Source: Phlyctochytrium arcticum
Lineage: Eukaryota; Chytridiomycota; Chytridiomycetes; Chytridiales; Chytridiaceae
Direction of reading: 5' to 3'
NCBI GenBank assembly: GCA_025602905.1
Contig: JAHLKI010000004.1
Coordinates: forward strand, 496,001-560,000
Length of the DNA: 64,000 nucleotides
Both the position numbers and the translations under genes were made by a program. Under the pieces are notes generated by a model. The model saw only the letters and a program-made list of their open reading frames with translations, was not told the DNA's origin and did no database searches. Every line of letters begins with the position of its first letter. Within the stretch, counting starts at the first letter, position 1. Below, in pieces: positions 9,602 to 25,238 of this stretch.

Positions 9602-10535
9602 GGCTGCAGAAGGTTCTTGAGAGCGGATGAGGGACGCCAAGCACTTTTAAGTCGCCAAGTAAATGGGAGATTTCGACGGATGGCGACGGTCGTTTCGGCG
9701 GAGCGCGGAGCTTCACGGTCGCCACATTCCCTAGCCACATGGGTGATGATACGAGCGGCGTTTGAACTTTCGTTCAACTTTTTCCTTTTGAAGGCTCAAT
9801 TGATCTAGTTTCAAACAAAATATTAGGACAAACGGCCCCACTCGGCCCCACTCCCCGCCGTCTTTCGCACCCACTTTACCTATCTGGAACGGCGCTGGAC
9901 TTTACTCGAGTACATTCCGGACGCGGGCATTCAGCATGGGCGGTGGGCAACATCCCACAACTTGAAGCAGAGGATAGGCAAGTAAATGACATATTTTTTG
10001 GGGGAAGGTTATGTTCAAATGGTGGTAGAATGCTTGCTGGAATGCACCCGGTATTTTTGCGAAGTTCATCCACAGTGCGATACAGTAGTTTTTCCAGGGT
10101 AGCAAAATTGGGCGTACTTTTTACCAGTATGTATCAGTACCGACTCATATGAAGTCGCAACTCGCAAACTGTCCATCTTTTTCCGGTCTGCATGCATTTG
10201 TTTCTCCTACAGTTTGACTTCAGATTGTTTTGTAGGGCTTCTTCAGAAGAAGATGACATTGCTCATCGCCGGAGCCATCGGAAACACTGCTCGGCGGCAT
10301 CATAAAGGCCGATGAGGGAATCAGAGGGATCAATTGATGATGTTTAGTAAAGCGGATATGACACTGTGGCCAATGTACGATTTAAGTACCGCGCTGACAC
10401 TTTGCCATACCTTCGGCTGCTACACAGTGCGGCAAATTGGAGGATTTGATGGGCGGAGGAAACGTGAATTCGGCGAATCGAAAGGCAAACCCCAATTCTC
10501 AACCCCGCGCTGGATGGAGATGCTCAAGGGAAATT

Positions 10536-10557
10536 GATTTTTTTTAAAAAAAAAATC
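10536..10557. repeat. Perfect-arm A/T palindrome
   Basis: A run of eight T followed by ten A, flanked by GA and TC, forms a near-perfect inverted repeat able to fold into an A/T hairpin. It lies in the divergent intergenic region. No function is assigned. Confidence 0.6.
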
Positions 10558-10906
10558 CAGCATCCGCCCGACCCAAAGCCTGTGTTCTGTCCCTCTTTCC
10601 CCTTTTTTTTTCTTGTGTTTTAGAACCGTTAAATTCGTTAGTGGCCAATATCGATATTCTACTCATACATTTGCCTGCCCCAAATGCCTCTAGAATTTCT
10701 TTCGGCTTGTTTTGTGGTAGGTAGGATATATTGCTGATGAGCCACTTAAGAACGGAATCTTTCGGAAGCACCGCCATCTCCAGCGACATTTGGATGTCCG
10801 CTTCAAAGTATCTATCCGAAATGTAATTTTTTTCGGATGCGTTTTTTCTCAGCCAAAATGTCATCGATGATGCCTGGAGGGTCTCCAGAGGGAGGTTAAA
10901 AAATGT

Positions 10907-10915
10907 TATATAAAG
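10907..10915 (+). promoter_or_regulatory. TATA box of the secreted-protein gene
   Basis: TATATAAAG lies 101 nt upstream of the chosen ATG at 11017. It lies within the longest open frame there, which argues for the downstream ATG as the real start. Confidence 0.55.
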
Positions 10916-11016
10916 GGCAGGTTTGGATCTCCCATTTGAAAGTAAATCGCAAGCAAGTTCTCCGACCATCAAAAACCTCATCACCACCAACCCACCCTGC
11001 ACCTACCTATCCTGCA

Positions 11017-11598
11017 ATGCATTTTGCCAATTTCCTCATCTTGACCGTTACCGCCCTATCTGGCCTTGTAGCCTCGGCACCAACACCCGACCCCAAAGTA
11101 TGCCAGTGGGGTGAAGGCATATTTGCTACTGACATTTACGCACCCTTCCTGGTCGGGTTCTACAAAGGAATACATTTCATCTCACGCGAAGTCAGCGACG
11201 TTGAAAAAACGGTTGTCGCCCGCCACGGCAAAGTCTGCGGATTGGTTACTGTCGAGAACCTTACCTTGGCATTGAGCGTCAACTTTCAAATCTCAGATAT
11301 TGAGACCATCCAGAAGCTGCCTGGTGTTGCATTCGTCCGACACGCCAACACCGACCCCAACGAGCGCCGCGAAGTTGCCACTCCTGCAATGTACACTTTC
11401 ATTGTCCGATTCGACCATCGGCTCTCCAAGACGGAAATTGCCAACTTTCAAGCAGCAGTCGCAAAGAACGGTGAATTCGTCAACTTTCTTCCCATCATCA
11501 ATGGAGCAACTGTTCGATGGTACAAGACTCTCATCAATGAATTGGAACAGCTGGACGGGGTTTTCATGATTCGACGCATCGACAAAGACTCTGAGTAA
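11017..11598 (+). CDS. Secreted protein with two inhibitor-I9-like modules
   Basis: Intronless, 193 residues. The start is ATG at 11017 because it gives a clean signal peptide (a hydrophobic run after MHFANF, ending near VASA) and lies behind a TATA box. The C-terminal 68 residues resemble proteinase B inhibitor/subtilisin propeptide I9 domains. They contain FIVRFDHRLS, a central GEFVNF, an INGATV turn and a final MIRRIDKD. The preceding segment (VEKTVVARHG, GLVTVENLTLAL, IQKLPGVAFVRHANTD) shows the same order of helix, strand, 'LxG V' and acidic end, so it looks like a diverged second copy. No subtilase domain follows. A secreted protease inhibitor or orphan propeptide is inferred, by eye only. 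Confidence 0.7.
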   Translation: MHFANFLILTVTALSGLVASAPTPDPKVCQWGEGIFATDIYAPFLVGFYKGIHFISREVSDVEKTVVARHGKVCGLVTVENLTLALSVNFQISDIETIQKLPGVAFVRHANTDPNERREVATPAMYTFIVRFDHRLSKTEIANFQAAVAKNGEFVNFLPIINGATVRWYKTLINELEQLDGVFMIRRIDKDSE

Positions 11599-12058
11599 TC
11601 GCCCACATCATCGCTTCACTTTTACATAGTAGCAAAGTCTCTTCATTAGCATAACACTCATCATCTCATAAGCATGTCCAAGTAATCGTCTTTATGTACA
11701 TTTCAATTTAATTTGCATGTATCTTGTTCAAAGTTAAAAAACTTTCGTCTCTGACATGGGTCTTGTGCGCAGTAAGGGTTCTTGCGCGACAGTTGTCCAT
11801 ACTGTGAGCTGCTGGGGTTTGACGCGATTTTTGTCGAGGGTTGAGCCACGCTAGCTCATGTACGCGAATGGCAGTAGAGCACGGGTCTGAGCACGGGTAT
11901 TGATTACAGAGCTACTGCTACCGTGCAATAGCAAAGTTATACTTTGCGTGAGAGTTCTTTGGCAAATTGAAAGCTCGAGCGACAAATTTAATTAGGCACT
12001 AAATACAAATACGGAGATGCACACGCTTCCAAAAAAACTATCTCCGTTCTAAAAGACC
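11599..12058. other. Convergent 3' intergenic gap
   Basis: This lies between the stops of the secreted-protein gene and the KDM5-like gene. It is AT-rich with no recognisable element. Confidence 0.5.
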
Positions 12059-15000
12059 TCATCTTGATGACCCGTTCCATTGTTGAGAACCATGAGGAGC
12101 GGAACCTCGTGATGATGGATGAGAGGGAGGGGGTGGACGAGCGGGCGTGCCGTGTGAAGGGTGCTGAGGATGCGAGTGGTGACCGCGCGCTGCATCGTAA
12201 TGGCTGGCAAGTCCGTTATGGTTGTATTCCCCATACTCGTTCATTTCGCCTCCAAAGGTGAAACCATAGCCGTACTCGTCGGGATGTGTAGAGTGATTTG
12301 ATGATGGGGCATGCTGGTGACTTGGTAACCCCTGAGGAGGGGCGGGTGGAAGGGCCGCGTAACCGTACGGTGACGGCGAGCTATGCTGCAGGTATGAACT
12401 GCCTGCGTAATTCGGGAGCATGTGGCCTGAACCGGATTGGCTATGATGGTGAGAGGGTGTATGTGACAGGGGATGATGGCTGCTTTGAGATCCGTGATGG
12501 TGTGAACGATGGGGGGACGCTTGTTGATGGTTGCGGGGAATGATGGGATTGAATGGCTGCTCTCCACCGCCAGAATACCAATAAGGAGAAGGGGCATGAT
12601 GTCCGTGCTCAGCACTCAAGGAGGGAAGATGTGGGTGTTTGCCCGGCATCGAATTGTATCCGTTGTTCACATCTGACAGCGGGGGAAGCATGGGGGGCGC
12701 ACCAGGAAGTGCAGAAACACTGTCCAGTCCTGATGGAAACATGGGAGGGGCTGGAGGTAAGGCATCCTCCGCAAGGTTAAACTTGCCGGGAGATGCAGTT
12801 GATGTGTCCCGCGAGATTAATGACTGCACACTTGGCAGCCAGTTAACAGGCGGCAAACCTGGAACGCGCTCATCAGAGCTGTCAAGGCGCATCTTCTTCC
12901 CCATCTCATCACCCATGCGGCTCTCCTTCTTCCTTTTATGGTGCCCAGGAGTGATAGACGATTGATTTTGATATTGCCGATCATCATTCTGGGGTAGCAT
13001 GTCTGTACCAAGACCGACAGCATCGCGATGGGCCCCTCCATTGGTGGGAGGCAGCACAGCAGCGGGATGCGAGCTCGAAACTCCAGATCGATCGTCGGTC
13101 AAGTGTGCCGACCGCCGGCGTTTGGTTTTCACTGCCTTTGCTGACGACACCTCAGAACCGATTGACGATCCGTTAAGATCATCAGCCTTCTTCCGTTTCT
13201 TTTTGAGTAAAGCAGACAAGGGTGACACTCCCGCGCCTGAGATCAATTGTTGCGCGGCTGCAATCTTCCCAAGTTTGAGAGTAATTTTCAGCGAGCCATT
13301 TTCCGAAGAATCGCTTTTCTTGACTCTTGTGGAACTTGGGACACCACGTTTCTCACAGGCAGGACAGGTGTAAACCTCGATGCTTTCCGCGTCGTCCGCA
13401 GTCAATCCCACGCACTGGAAATGAAACCATTCTCCACATGCATCGCAGCCAATCATGGCGCCGTCATCTTCCCGATGCGGTTCGCGGCAAACACAAAAGA
13501 CCTCTGACGACTTTTGTTCCTTCAACTCGGGTTCTGCTGGAAGGTCAGCTGCTTTGGGACTAATCTCTTCAGGGGGCGGGGATGGGGCAGCCTGTGGCAG
13601 CAAAAGCTTCAACTTTTCACGGAGAGCATCACTTTCTTCATCAGTAGCGACAGGCATTCCCTCCGAGCACCGTAGCAGATTTTTAGCTTGCGCGGGAGTC
13701 ATTTGCGGATCTTCCAGGGCCTTCTGGACTTTAACTTTCCAATCATCCATCGCTTTGATAATAGTTTCCAGTTTTGATTCCTCAGGAAACTCGTATCGTC
13801 GCATTTCGCTAGCTTCCAGAAGGAGGGCTTTGATTTGATCGACAGAAGGCCGTTTTCCCGCTCGAGGGGATGCAGGGTTCCAGATATCACATATTGAGCA
13901 AATGTAGTGTTCTTGTCGCTTGGCTTGTTTTTTGGAAACACCCACACATATACCATGGTACCAGGTATGGCAGGTCTCACATTCAATCATCAATCCTTCG
14001 TCGATTTGGGTACGACATATGCAAAATACGCTGTCATCGGTCTCAGAAGACGTACAAGCCACGACACCACCAGCGGTTTCTTCCGCCAACTCCAATGCCG
14101 ATCGACTTGAGCCACTTCGCAACAACCGGCGAACGCGAGCTATCCAGTCTTGAGCCTTCTTGGCGTGCTCCTTGATCTCAGAGAGTTCGGCTAACTTTAC
14201 GGGTACATGTTCGATATCAAAGAGTAGCGTCCACAACGTGGAAACCGGTTGTCTTTTGACAATCTCCAGCTCCTTTCTCTCGCCCGTTTCTTGATCAATC
14301 TCAATACCCAGCACCTCTCGAGCCTTCAGCTGCCATGCCTCACATTTGGTCACAAAAATAGAGATCTTGTCCCACATTTCGGTTATAACAGGTCCCCCCT
14401 CCCCTTGAGCTAGCATATCCTTCATTTCTTCGATTGTCATGTGCCGCTGTTTCAGAAGCGATGCGGCAGCCACCCGCCATTTATCACCCCGATGCTTCAT
14501 GTCCTTCAAACGTGCCATAATAGGGTGATCGATCTTGACCCCATATGTACGGCCTTCATCCATCATTTTGATAAGTTCTTCGAGATCCAGGGTAAAGTTG
14601 CCGCCTCGGTTCAGGGTAAACTCCATCTCAGCACTCCATCTCAGCTCGCAAAGTTTGTCTTCCAACTCATCAATCTCATCGATGTGAACATCAAGAGTCT
14701 TTGCCCACTCCTGAGTTTCGCGAATCATCGTAGAGGTCACCTTCGGGTCGTCCAAAACGAGACGAGCTTTACTTCTAAATTCGTAGACGTCCTGAGCAAG
14801 CGTTCGCAAAAGTTTGATTTCCGGGCAGTCAAATGCCATGTTTTCGGATTCCGCGAGAAGTCGCTCAATATTGACGAGTGTGCGCTCTACACTCGCATGT
14901 GCCGTAGACTTTCCACCACTTCTATCTGTGGTATCACTCTCTGCTGCATCGGCAAGAGAGCGGCGTTGTGCACTGGGTCTTTTGCACTTGTGAAGAATTA

Positions 15001-17814
15001 AATTTGCTTGTTCGACCCAGTCATTCGCACGGACGACAAACTCTTTCAAGGCAATTGCCTCATCCATAGGGAAAGGTATACAATCAGCAGAAGATGCCAA
15101 CCTTTGGAGTTCCTTCAATGGAGGTTTGTCGTATTGTTTGAATAAGGCATCGTATTTAACCTTCCATTCATTGGGACGACTGGCGACTTCCTTTACATGC
15201 TCCACGAATTCCGACAGCTGTTCGTCGGAAAAGCGTAAGGTGAGTACGCGCTTTGGAGACTCACATTGGCAGATCTAAACAAAAAATTTAAGAACCACCT
15301 TTTGCAAACTATCTGAAAAAATTGCTTACTTCGTCCTCGTGAGCAACGCAAACAATTCGTTTGGGTGAGCATTCGCAGCGCAAGCCAGTAACATAACAGT
15401 ATTTGTGGCAAATATTGCACTGGTCCTCTTCCTCAACGTCAATGTCCCGATCTTCAACCACTTCTTTAATACCGGGATACTTTGCTCGAAGACGGGCGCG
15501 ATCTGAAAGTTCCCGATCTCGCATACGCTCAATTTCTGGTTTTAACCAAACCGCTGATCGTACGTCCATATCCCGTTTTGAGGTTGCAATGATTAGCTCT
15601 TCATGCGAAAACACTGGCTGTTTCCGGTATTCATGGTAGCGATCCACACAGTCAAGGCCAAACGGAAGCCAGTTGGGCAACGCAAAGTTTACGGCTTCAG
15701 CAAAATTATATCCGTGATTGAAGCCTGCATGATATGAGCGCGGAAAAGTGATAACGAATTCTCCGGGACGTTGGTCAATTGCAACGACATCAACCCCGTT
15801 TTCAACCAGAACTCCAGGTGATAGCATGGTTGTTAAATGGAACAGCAAGTCGGGATTAGAATCAAAAAGTTCGGGAACTTTCTTCTTCATTGTCTCTTCA
15901 AACTTGTCTGCGTTCGATGCTGGGATACCATACCACGTCTTGGTCTCTCCCCAATGATGATAATTTATGGAGTACGTGTAATGGTCTTCTGTATGCCAGC
16001 AAAACGTGGAAAATGCCATCCCCACGTAGAGCCAAGGAATCATCATACCGGATATATCGTTACGAATGTTGCAAAATAATGAATCATGGAGGACGGGTAT
16101 GTTGTTCAGATTCCAGCCACAAGTTGAGTAGGGATTGAGTGGTTGTTTTTCGGGGACAGGAAAGCCACTTCCATGTTGAGTGGAATGCAGATCAGCGCCG
16201 TACTCGACTTCAACATCATCGTACGGACTCTCGACTAATCTCCAAAACTCTTTTTCACACTCGTCTTCGGTGACAATCAGCTTCTCGTCCGCCTTTCTGT
16301 TTAACTTTTCCCGAAAGTGCCGCTCTTTGAAGGTATTTGCCACGATTTGAAAGTGGTACAAGGAGCGAACCTCACCCTCCTCAAACCCATAGTCATTCCC
16401 AGACACTCTCAAGCAGTCCGGGCAAAACCAATCGGTGTTGGGAATGGCAGCCATTGGTGGGTCAAAACAGTAGAGGTGATATCCACGATTGCAACCATCG
16501 CAGAGAAGCATCTTCTCGTCGTTCTCTCCCCCACCGCATATTTCGCAAAGTTCCAAACCAGGCTTAGGTAAGTATCCATCAGGTAGAATGGCCTTCTTTG
16601 CCGATGGCGAAGAGTCTGGAGGCGTTATTTCTGCGGGAGGGGGTGGAGGCGGCGTCTCAGGCTTGGGTTTCCTGAATCTTTGTGCTCGTTTCATTCTAGC
16701 GGCAATGTCCTTGTCGTCTCCATTGGGAGACCCTGGTCGGGTGACCGACGGAGAGCCAAACTTTGCGATAAAATCCTCGTACGGAAGTACCCATCTGAGA
16801 TATGCAGACTTGACGCTGTGTGAGAGAGATGTACATGTTTTACCACCAAGGCCGATGGCCCGTCCAACTTGCGCCCATTGTTTGTTTTGTGTCGTCTATT
16901 AGGTAGTTAGTCAATGTAACGGAAGAAACGCCAAACTCATACTGTATTTACCGCATGATACCCTCCACGCTTTGCTACCTCCTTTTTCAACTCGAACAGA
17001 TTCATCGGCTTCTTATCGAGCATGGGAATTCGCTGGAACTGGGTGCCTTGTTGGTGATGAAACTTTTGCAACTGATCCAAGTAGTTCAAAATCGCTCGTG
17101 AGCTGCCCTCCATGGAGTTCAAGCGCATAATTCTTGGTCGAAACCAAAAAGTCTGATTTTAAAAAAAAGTCATTAGATCTCATTTCAAGTGGTCGGTGAA
17201 TTTTCCAACCACCAAAGAACGATTGGCATCCACAGGCCGCATCACCGCGATATAAGACGTCGCGCAAATCCGGTATGAGCCGTCACACTAATCCAACGGT
17301 ACGGCAAGGTCACATCCTCCACCTACGACTATTCAAGGATGACCCCGAATCCAAAAAGATGTCAAGTTACCCTGGGAGGGCGTTCCCTCTGTGCGCCTCC
17401 AAAGAAATAGCTATTGACTGTTTCGGAATCCGGATGCAGTCGACGACTCCCAAAACCGTTTTTACTCCACCAAAGCGCAGAAAGGATGGGAAAATGCCAT
17501 GGTAATCAAAAGCTTACCTGGGTATCCAATGCAAAGTCGGGAGACCAGCCCGCAGGTGGAACAATCTTGCATATTCCGCTTTGTTCGCCTTCGACCCTGA
17601 TTTGTTCGATGTAACGCAATGGGTCGGCGAATTCCTCCGGTGTGGGGTAGAAGGTTGGCGCGGTGCGAAGGCCAAATAGCCTGTTGGGACGAGCACCGAG
17701 GTCCGGCTGTGACGGCGCAAAGGGTGGAGTGACAGTGGAAAGGTCCAGGGGAGGTGCTTTGGGGACGCTGGCACTTTTGTGTGGTCCCGCCGTCTTGGCG
17801 CTTGACTTCATCAT
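12059..17814 (-). CDS. KDM5: KDM5/JARID1-type histone H3K4 demethylase
   Basis: Fe(II)/2-oxoglutarate demethylase of methylated H3K4, acting in the nucleus. Exons on the minus strand are 17814-17518, 17152-16943, 16895-15330 and 15274-12059 (1762 residues). Domain order is canonical: JmjN (APTFYPTPEEFADP), ARID (TFWFRPRIMRLNSMEG onward), PHD1 (about 286-333), JmjC, C5HC2 zinc finger (CNICHKYCYVTG), PLU-1 coiled region, PHD2 (FCICRTQIDEGLMIECETC) and PHD3 (FCVCREPHREDDGAMIGCDAC). The iron ligands are present: H470 and E472 in WHTEDHY, and H558 in YHAGFNHG. It should therefore be active. The last 170 residues or so are rich in His, Pro and Ser and probably disordered. The first intron is 365 nt, far longer than any other in the window. 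The tentative 47-nt intron is the shortest. Confidence 0.95.
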
Positions 17815-18966
17815 CGTAAAGAAGGTCGCAGCTCTTGATGTCGATTAGATGATATAGAGAACGAAATTTGAAGCAGGCAAGGCCTGTTCAGGGGACCGGT
17901 GACCGACAAATGCCTTGCCAATTGCCTCGATGCAAGATTTTTGAGAAAGGTGGAGGTATTTCTACTTGATGAAATTTGGTAATGGGTGATGGGAGGCCGA
18001 GGTAAAGAAACCAAATGTGTGGGCGTGGCTCTCGCTGGCGAATCGGGATTCGGGTGGCCCGAGTTTCTCAGCAAGCAAGACACAATGAAACCAACAGACA
18101 TTTGTATCTACCAGATGCTCTTTCTGTACATATGGACGGGTAACATCTTTTTCCTACTTTTATTTCTTATTCTCATCTCGCAAAACCGGCTCTTCGACAT
18201 CCTTGTTCACGTCAAATGTTCATTTGGCATCATGCAATAGTATCCCGAATTCGTGAGAGAGAGAGGGAGTAAGGGAAAAAAATCCCAGATGAACAGAATT
18301 TCGCATGCAGCCTGGTAGGAAATAGCAGGTTTTCTCTGCGGGATCAAATGGCATCAAACATCGCACATCTGATGGTGGGCCTCCCTGTAGGGTTCAAAAA
18401 AAAACCAATGTAACAGGATAATGTGGTAGTATGGGGCCTAATCTAAGAAGTTGCGAGCACACACATAACCTATTACTAGCGTATTTTTATAGTTCCCTTA
18501 GAGTCGAACTGTCTGAAAAAAACAGCTGGAAAAGACTGGTTTTGCAAACGTCCCAAAAGAGGACTGCGCGCGGCGGCCGCAAAGTGCGGTCACATGACCC
18601 GTCGTAATTGGCGTTGACTATTGGAACTTTGAAAGTGGCCCAAACTCTCAACACAAAGCAACCGCCGTTGCTGATTGAAACACATTGCAAGAACTGTAGA
18701 GTGAACCGGACGCACAAGTATCAAAAAGCCTGGGAAGTCAGCTACTTATCTCCCTCCACACTCACTGCTGGTTGCAATCACCGCGGACCTTGTGGTGGGA
18801 ACGATTGTGATCACTTGCTTGCCAAACTCTCCGTGATCTCCGTCCGTACAACAAAGTAGAGTCAAGGATTCCCTGATCCAATTCAACGTACAGGTATTTG
18901 GCAAAAAGAATCATTCACATACAAGTTTTTGCTTGTATCCCAAAAGTGAGATGAGACGATCTCTGA
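17815..18966. other. Divergent intergenic region between KDM5 and USP7 genes
   Basis: This 1.15 kb should contain both promoters. A short GA repeat lies near 18253-18266. A CG-rich patch with GCGGCCGC lies near 18568-18585. A plus-strand open frame at 18608-18859 has no recognisable domain. Confidence 0.5.
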
Positions 18967-23077
<4,111 letters not shown>

Positions 23078-23457
23078 TCCAGGCTTGATGATTTTGGCTC
23101 GTGTCCGCGGGTCTATATCCCTCATCCGATTCTTCTTTACGCTCCCTTGTACTTTGAGCAGACGCATATTCTGTCCTGTTCCTGAGATGCTCAAATGTGA
23201 AAACACCTTTTGTACTTTTTGTTCTCTTCATTGTTACTATTCAAGAGCATAGCAACATTTTACACATATAAACTCTGTGATCTATCACCCAAACGTTGTT
23301 GTTGCATTGATCGCGAGGAACGAGCCATGTTAAGAATGTAAATGCAATAGGGTATGTACAAATAAAAGGAGAAGAAATTAAGAATATGAGACCAATAAAA
23401 ATGCTAGTTGATGATATGTATAAGGGACCATGGGTTTCCTCCATAGCGTTGCCGAAT
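23078..23457. other. Convergent 3' intergenic gap
   Basis: This lies between the stops of the USP7-type gene and the RFxV protein gene. It is AT-rich. Nothing is recognisable. Confidence 0.5.
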
Positions 23458-24711
23458 CTACAAGGTCGGCTTGGCGACATCTTGGCCGTCATTCCTATAA
23501 AAGCTGAATCGGCTCAAGTCGCGCGGGGCAAAAGTCTGGCGAGGCCGCCACTGTGTGGAGTGCTCACGCACCACCGTAAATCGACCGTGCTTAGACACTA
23601 GAACGGCAGGGTCGAGATGGGCCGAGGGAGCGGCAACGGACGCGGCTACTGAGTCGGCATGGCCGGACGATACGACAAAGATGGGTATTTCTTGAGGGAC
23701 GTGATTGGGTGGAGGGGTAGGGGGGCTGGGAGTAGGGAGCGTAATCTCCTCTGGTGGCAGAACAGGTTTGTACTTTGCGATGGTGTGAGGTGCAGGCTTG
23801 GTATCGTCGGGACTGGCGGGATTTTGTTCTGCCAACTTTTTGGCGAGAACGTGGGGCCGAATGCAGGCCAAAGTAGATGGTATCCGATAATTACAATGTG
23901 GAAATGCCGCAGGATGTGAATCTGAAGTTTTAGACTCTCTATCCAGAGCTAGGATTTCTTGTGGTACTGTCAGATGCTCTGAATCTAGGGACTCTCTAGA
24001 GTCGGAAAATGAACTGAGGGAGGCCGCGTGCACCAATGATTCGGCTGCGATTGCTGTACGCGCCACTCGAAGCTCCGGGATGACCTTGGAAAAGGACTGC
24101 GACAGAAGTTTGTCCAGAAGGAGCATTGCCGGAATGCTCTGGGACGCGGACTTTGAAGCGGAGGCTAGCTCAGGATCAACATCGGGAGTGGGTGGAGAGA
24201 CATTGATGGTAGGCGAAGGCCAGCTAATCGAAGTGTCGGGTGTCATTGATGTTGGTGATTCAGTAACTGACTTTTGCGTTTGTAGCGGTCCTAGCGGAAG
24301 ATGCGTCACAAGAAAGCGTGACGGCTTGCGTGTCTGACCACCAGCACCCTTCTCTGGGCTAGGGCCTCTAGATTTCTCGGAGCTCTCCACCGAAGAATCC
24401 GATAGCGATCCGGACGACAGACGCGATGGTGAGCAAGACTTTTGCCTGGCACAGGGGGTTTCTTTTGAGCCATGCTGCACGGAAAATCGAGATGGCCGTC
24501 GCGGCTCAATTGTAATTGGATGCGCGGGATTTTTTTCGACTTGATATGAATCGGAAACAATACCACTATCCTTTCGCGCAGAGGATGTTGAGTCTGAGAT
24601 GGGTAGCTCAACAGACTTGGGGTCATTGTTGGGGTTAGATCCATATGCAACTAGAATAGTGCGCTCTTGTTGCAATTCATTCTGAGCATTGGTCCATTGA
24701 ACGATAGCCAT
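23458..24711 (-). CDS. Disordered Ser/Pro-rich protein with RFxV motifs
   Basis: Intronless, 417 residues, ATG at 24711. No folded domain is recognised. Most of the chain is Ser-, Pro- and Thr-rich and probably disordered. A central segment (about 196-245, with LLLDKLLSQSFSKVIPELRVARTAIAAES) could form helices. Three short motifs recur: PSRFSV (RFSV at 75-78), PSRFLV (RFLV at 132-135) and HGRFTV (RFTV at 377-380), with a relaxed SRFSF near the end. RFxV/I is the docking sequence read by the C-terminal domain of SPAK/OSR1-type kinases, so a signalling scaffold is one possible role; this is inference. It is divergent from the gene at 25239, with 527 nt between them. Confidence 0.7.
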   Translation of the reverse strand: MAIVQWTNAQNELQQERTILVAYGSNPNNDPKSVELPISDSTSSARKDSGIVSDSYQVEKNPAHPITIEPRRPSRFSVQHGSKETPCARQKSCSPSRLSSGSLSDSSVESSEKSRGPSPEKGAGGQTRKPSRFLVTHLPLGPLQTQKSVTESPTSMTPDTSISWPSPTINVSPPTPDVDPELASASKSASQSIPAMLLLDKLLSQSFSKVIPELRVARTAIAAESLVHAASLSSFSDSRESLDSEHLTVPQEILALDRESKTSDSHPAAFPHCNYRIPSTLACIRPHVLAKKLAEQNPASPDDTKPAPHTIAKYKPVLPPEEITLPTPSPPTPPPNHVPQEIPIFVVSSGHADSVAASVAAPSAHLDPAVLVSKHGRFTVVREHSTQWRPRQTFAPRDLSRFSFYRNDGQDVAKPTL

Positions 24712-25238
24712 AAATGATTCTCTTGCAAGAAATAAATTTGAATGGGGATGAAGGAAATATCGCTGTTATGATGCACTTGAATGCTTTGAACGCTTGATTG
24801 CTTGCTTGCTAATAAGATTTAAGCCGATTTCCCTTTGCCGCTAATAGTTGCACGCGCTTTGCGAAGTGGAGAGATGCCAGCCAACATGCTGATGGAATTG
24901 GAAAGGCGAGGCTGCAGAGATATATATACTGGAAAGTCGAAAATATAGTTGTGAGAAATCATTTCGGAGTCGCGGAAACTTTGAGAGTTTATCCCCTCAG
25001 AATTCCGGTAAAGATTTGAAATGGCACATACCACAACTGCCACTATGACGCAGGAAGAATCAACAATCGCCTCCTCCGCAAGATCCGTATTATAAGGCGA
25101 AACTCTGTCTGGAAAATCTTTTTGGGGATCCCCTCCACACCTCCGGTACAGTAGTGGCTTTGCCGAAATGTTGCGACTTTTGACGACAATCACAGCACCA
25201 TGCTCTGAAGCGAGACGATATCCCAACGCAAGGCTAGG
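24712..25238. other. Divergent promoter region
   Basis: This is shared upstream sequence of the RFxV-protein gene (minus) and the BTB-like gene (plus). A minus-strand open frame at 24819-25385 crosses it and enters the plus-strand gene. It shows no domain and I judge it a chance frame. Confidence 0.45.

Larger units (their letters stand above)
9602..11016. other. Divergent intergenic region between ligase-like and secreted-protein genes
   Basis: This 1.4 kb separates two divergently transcribed genes and should contain both promoters. A minus-strand open frame covers 10544-11002, but it overlaps the TATA box and leader of the plus-strand gene and shows no domain, so I leave it out. Nothing else is recognisable. 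Confidence 0.5.

Noticed and set aside
10544..11002. 152-codon minus-strand frame
   Set aside because: Overlaps the TATA box and leader of the secreted-protein gene, no recognised domain and no splice partners.
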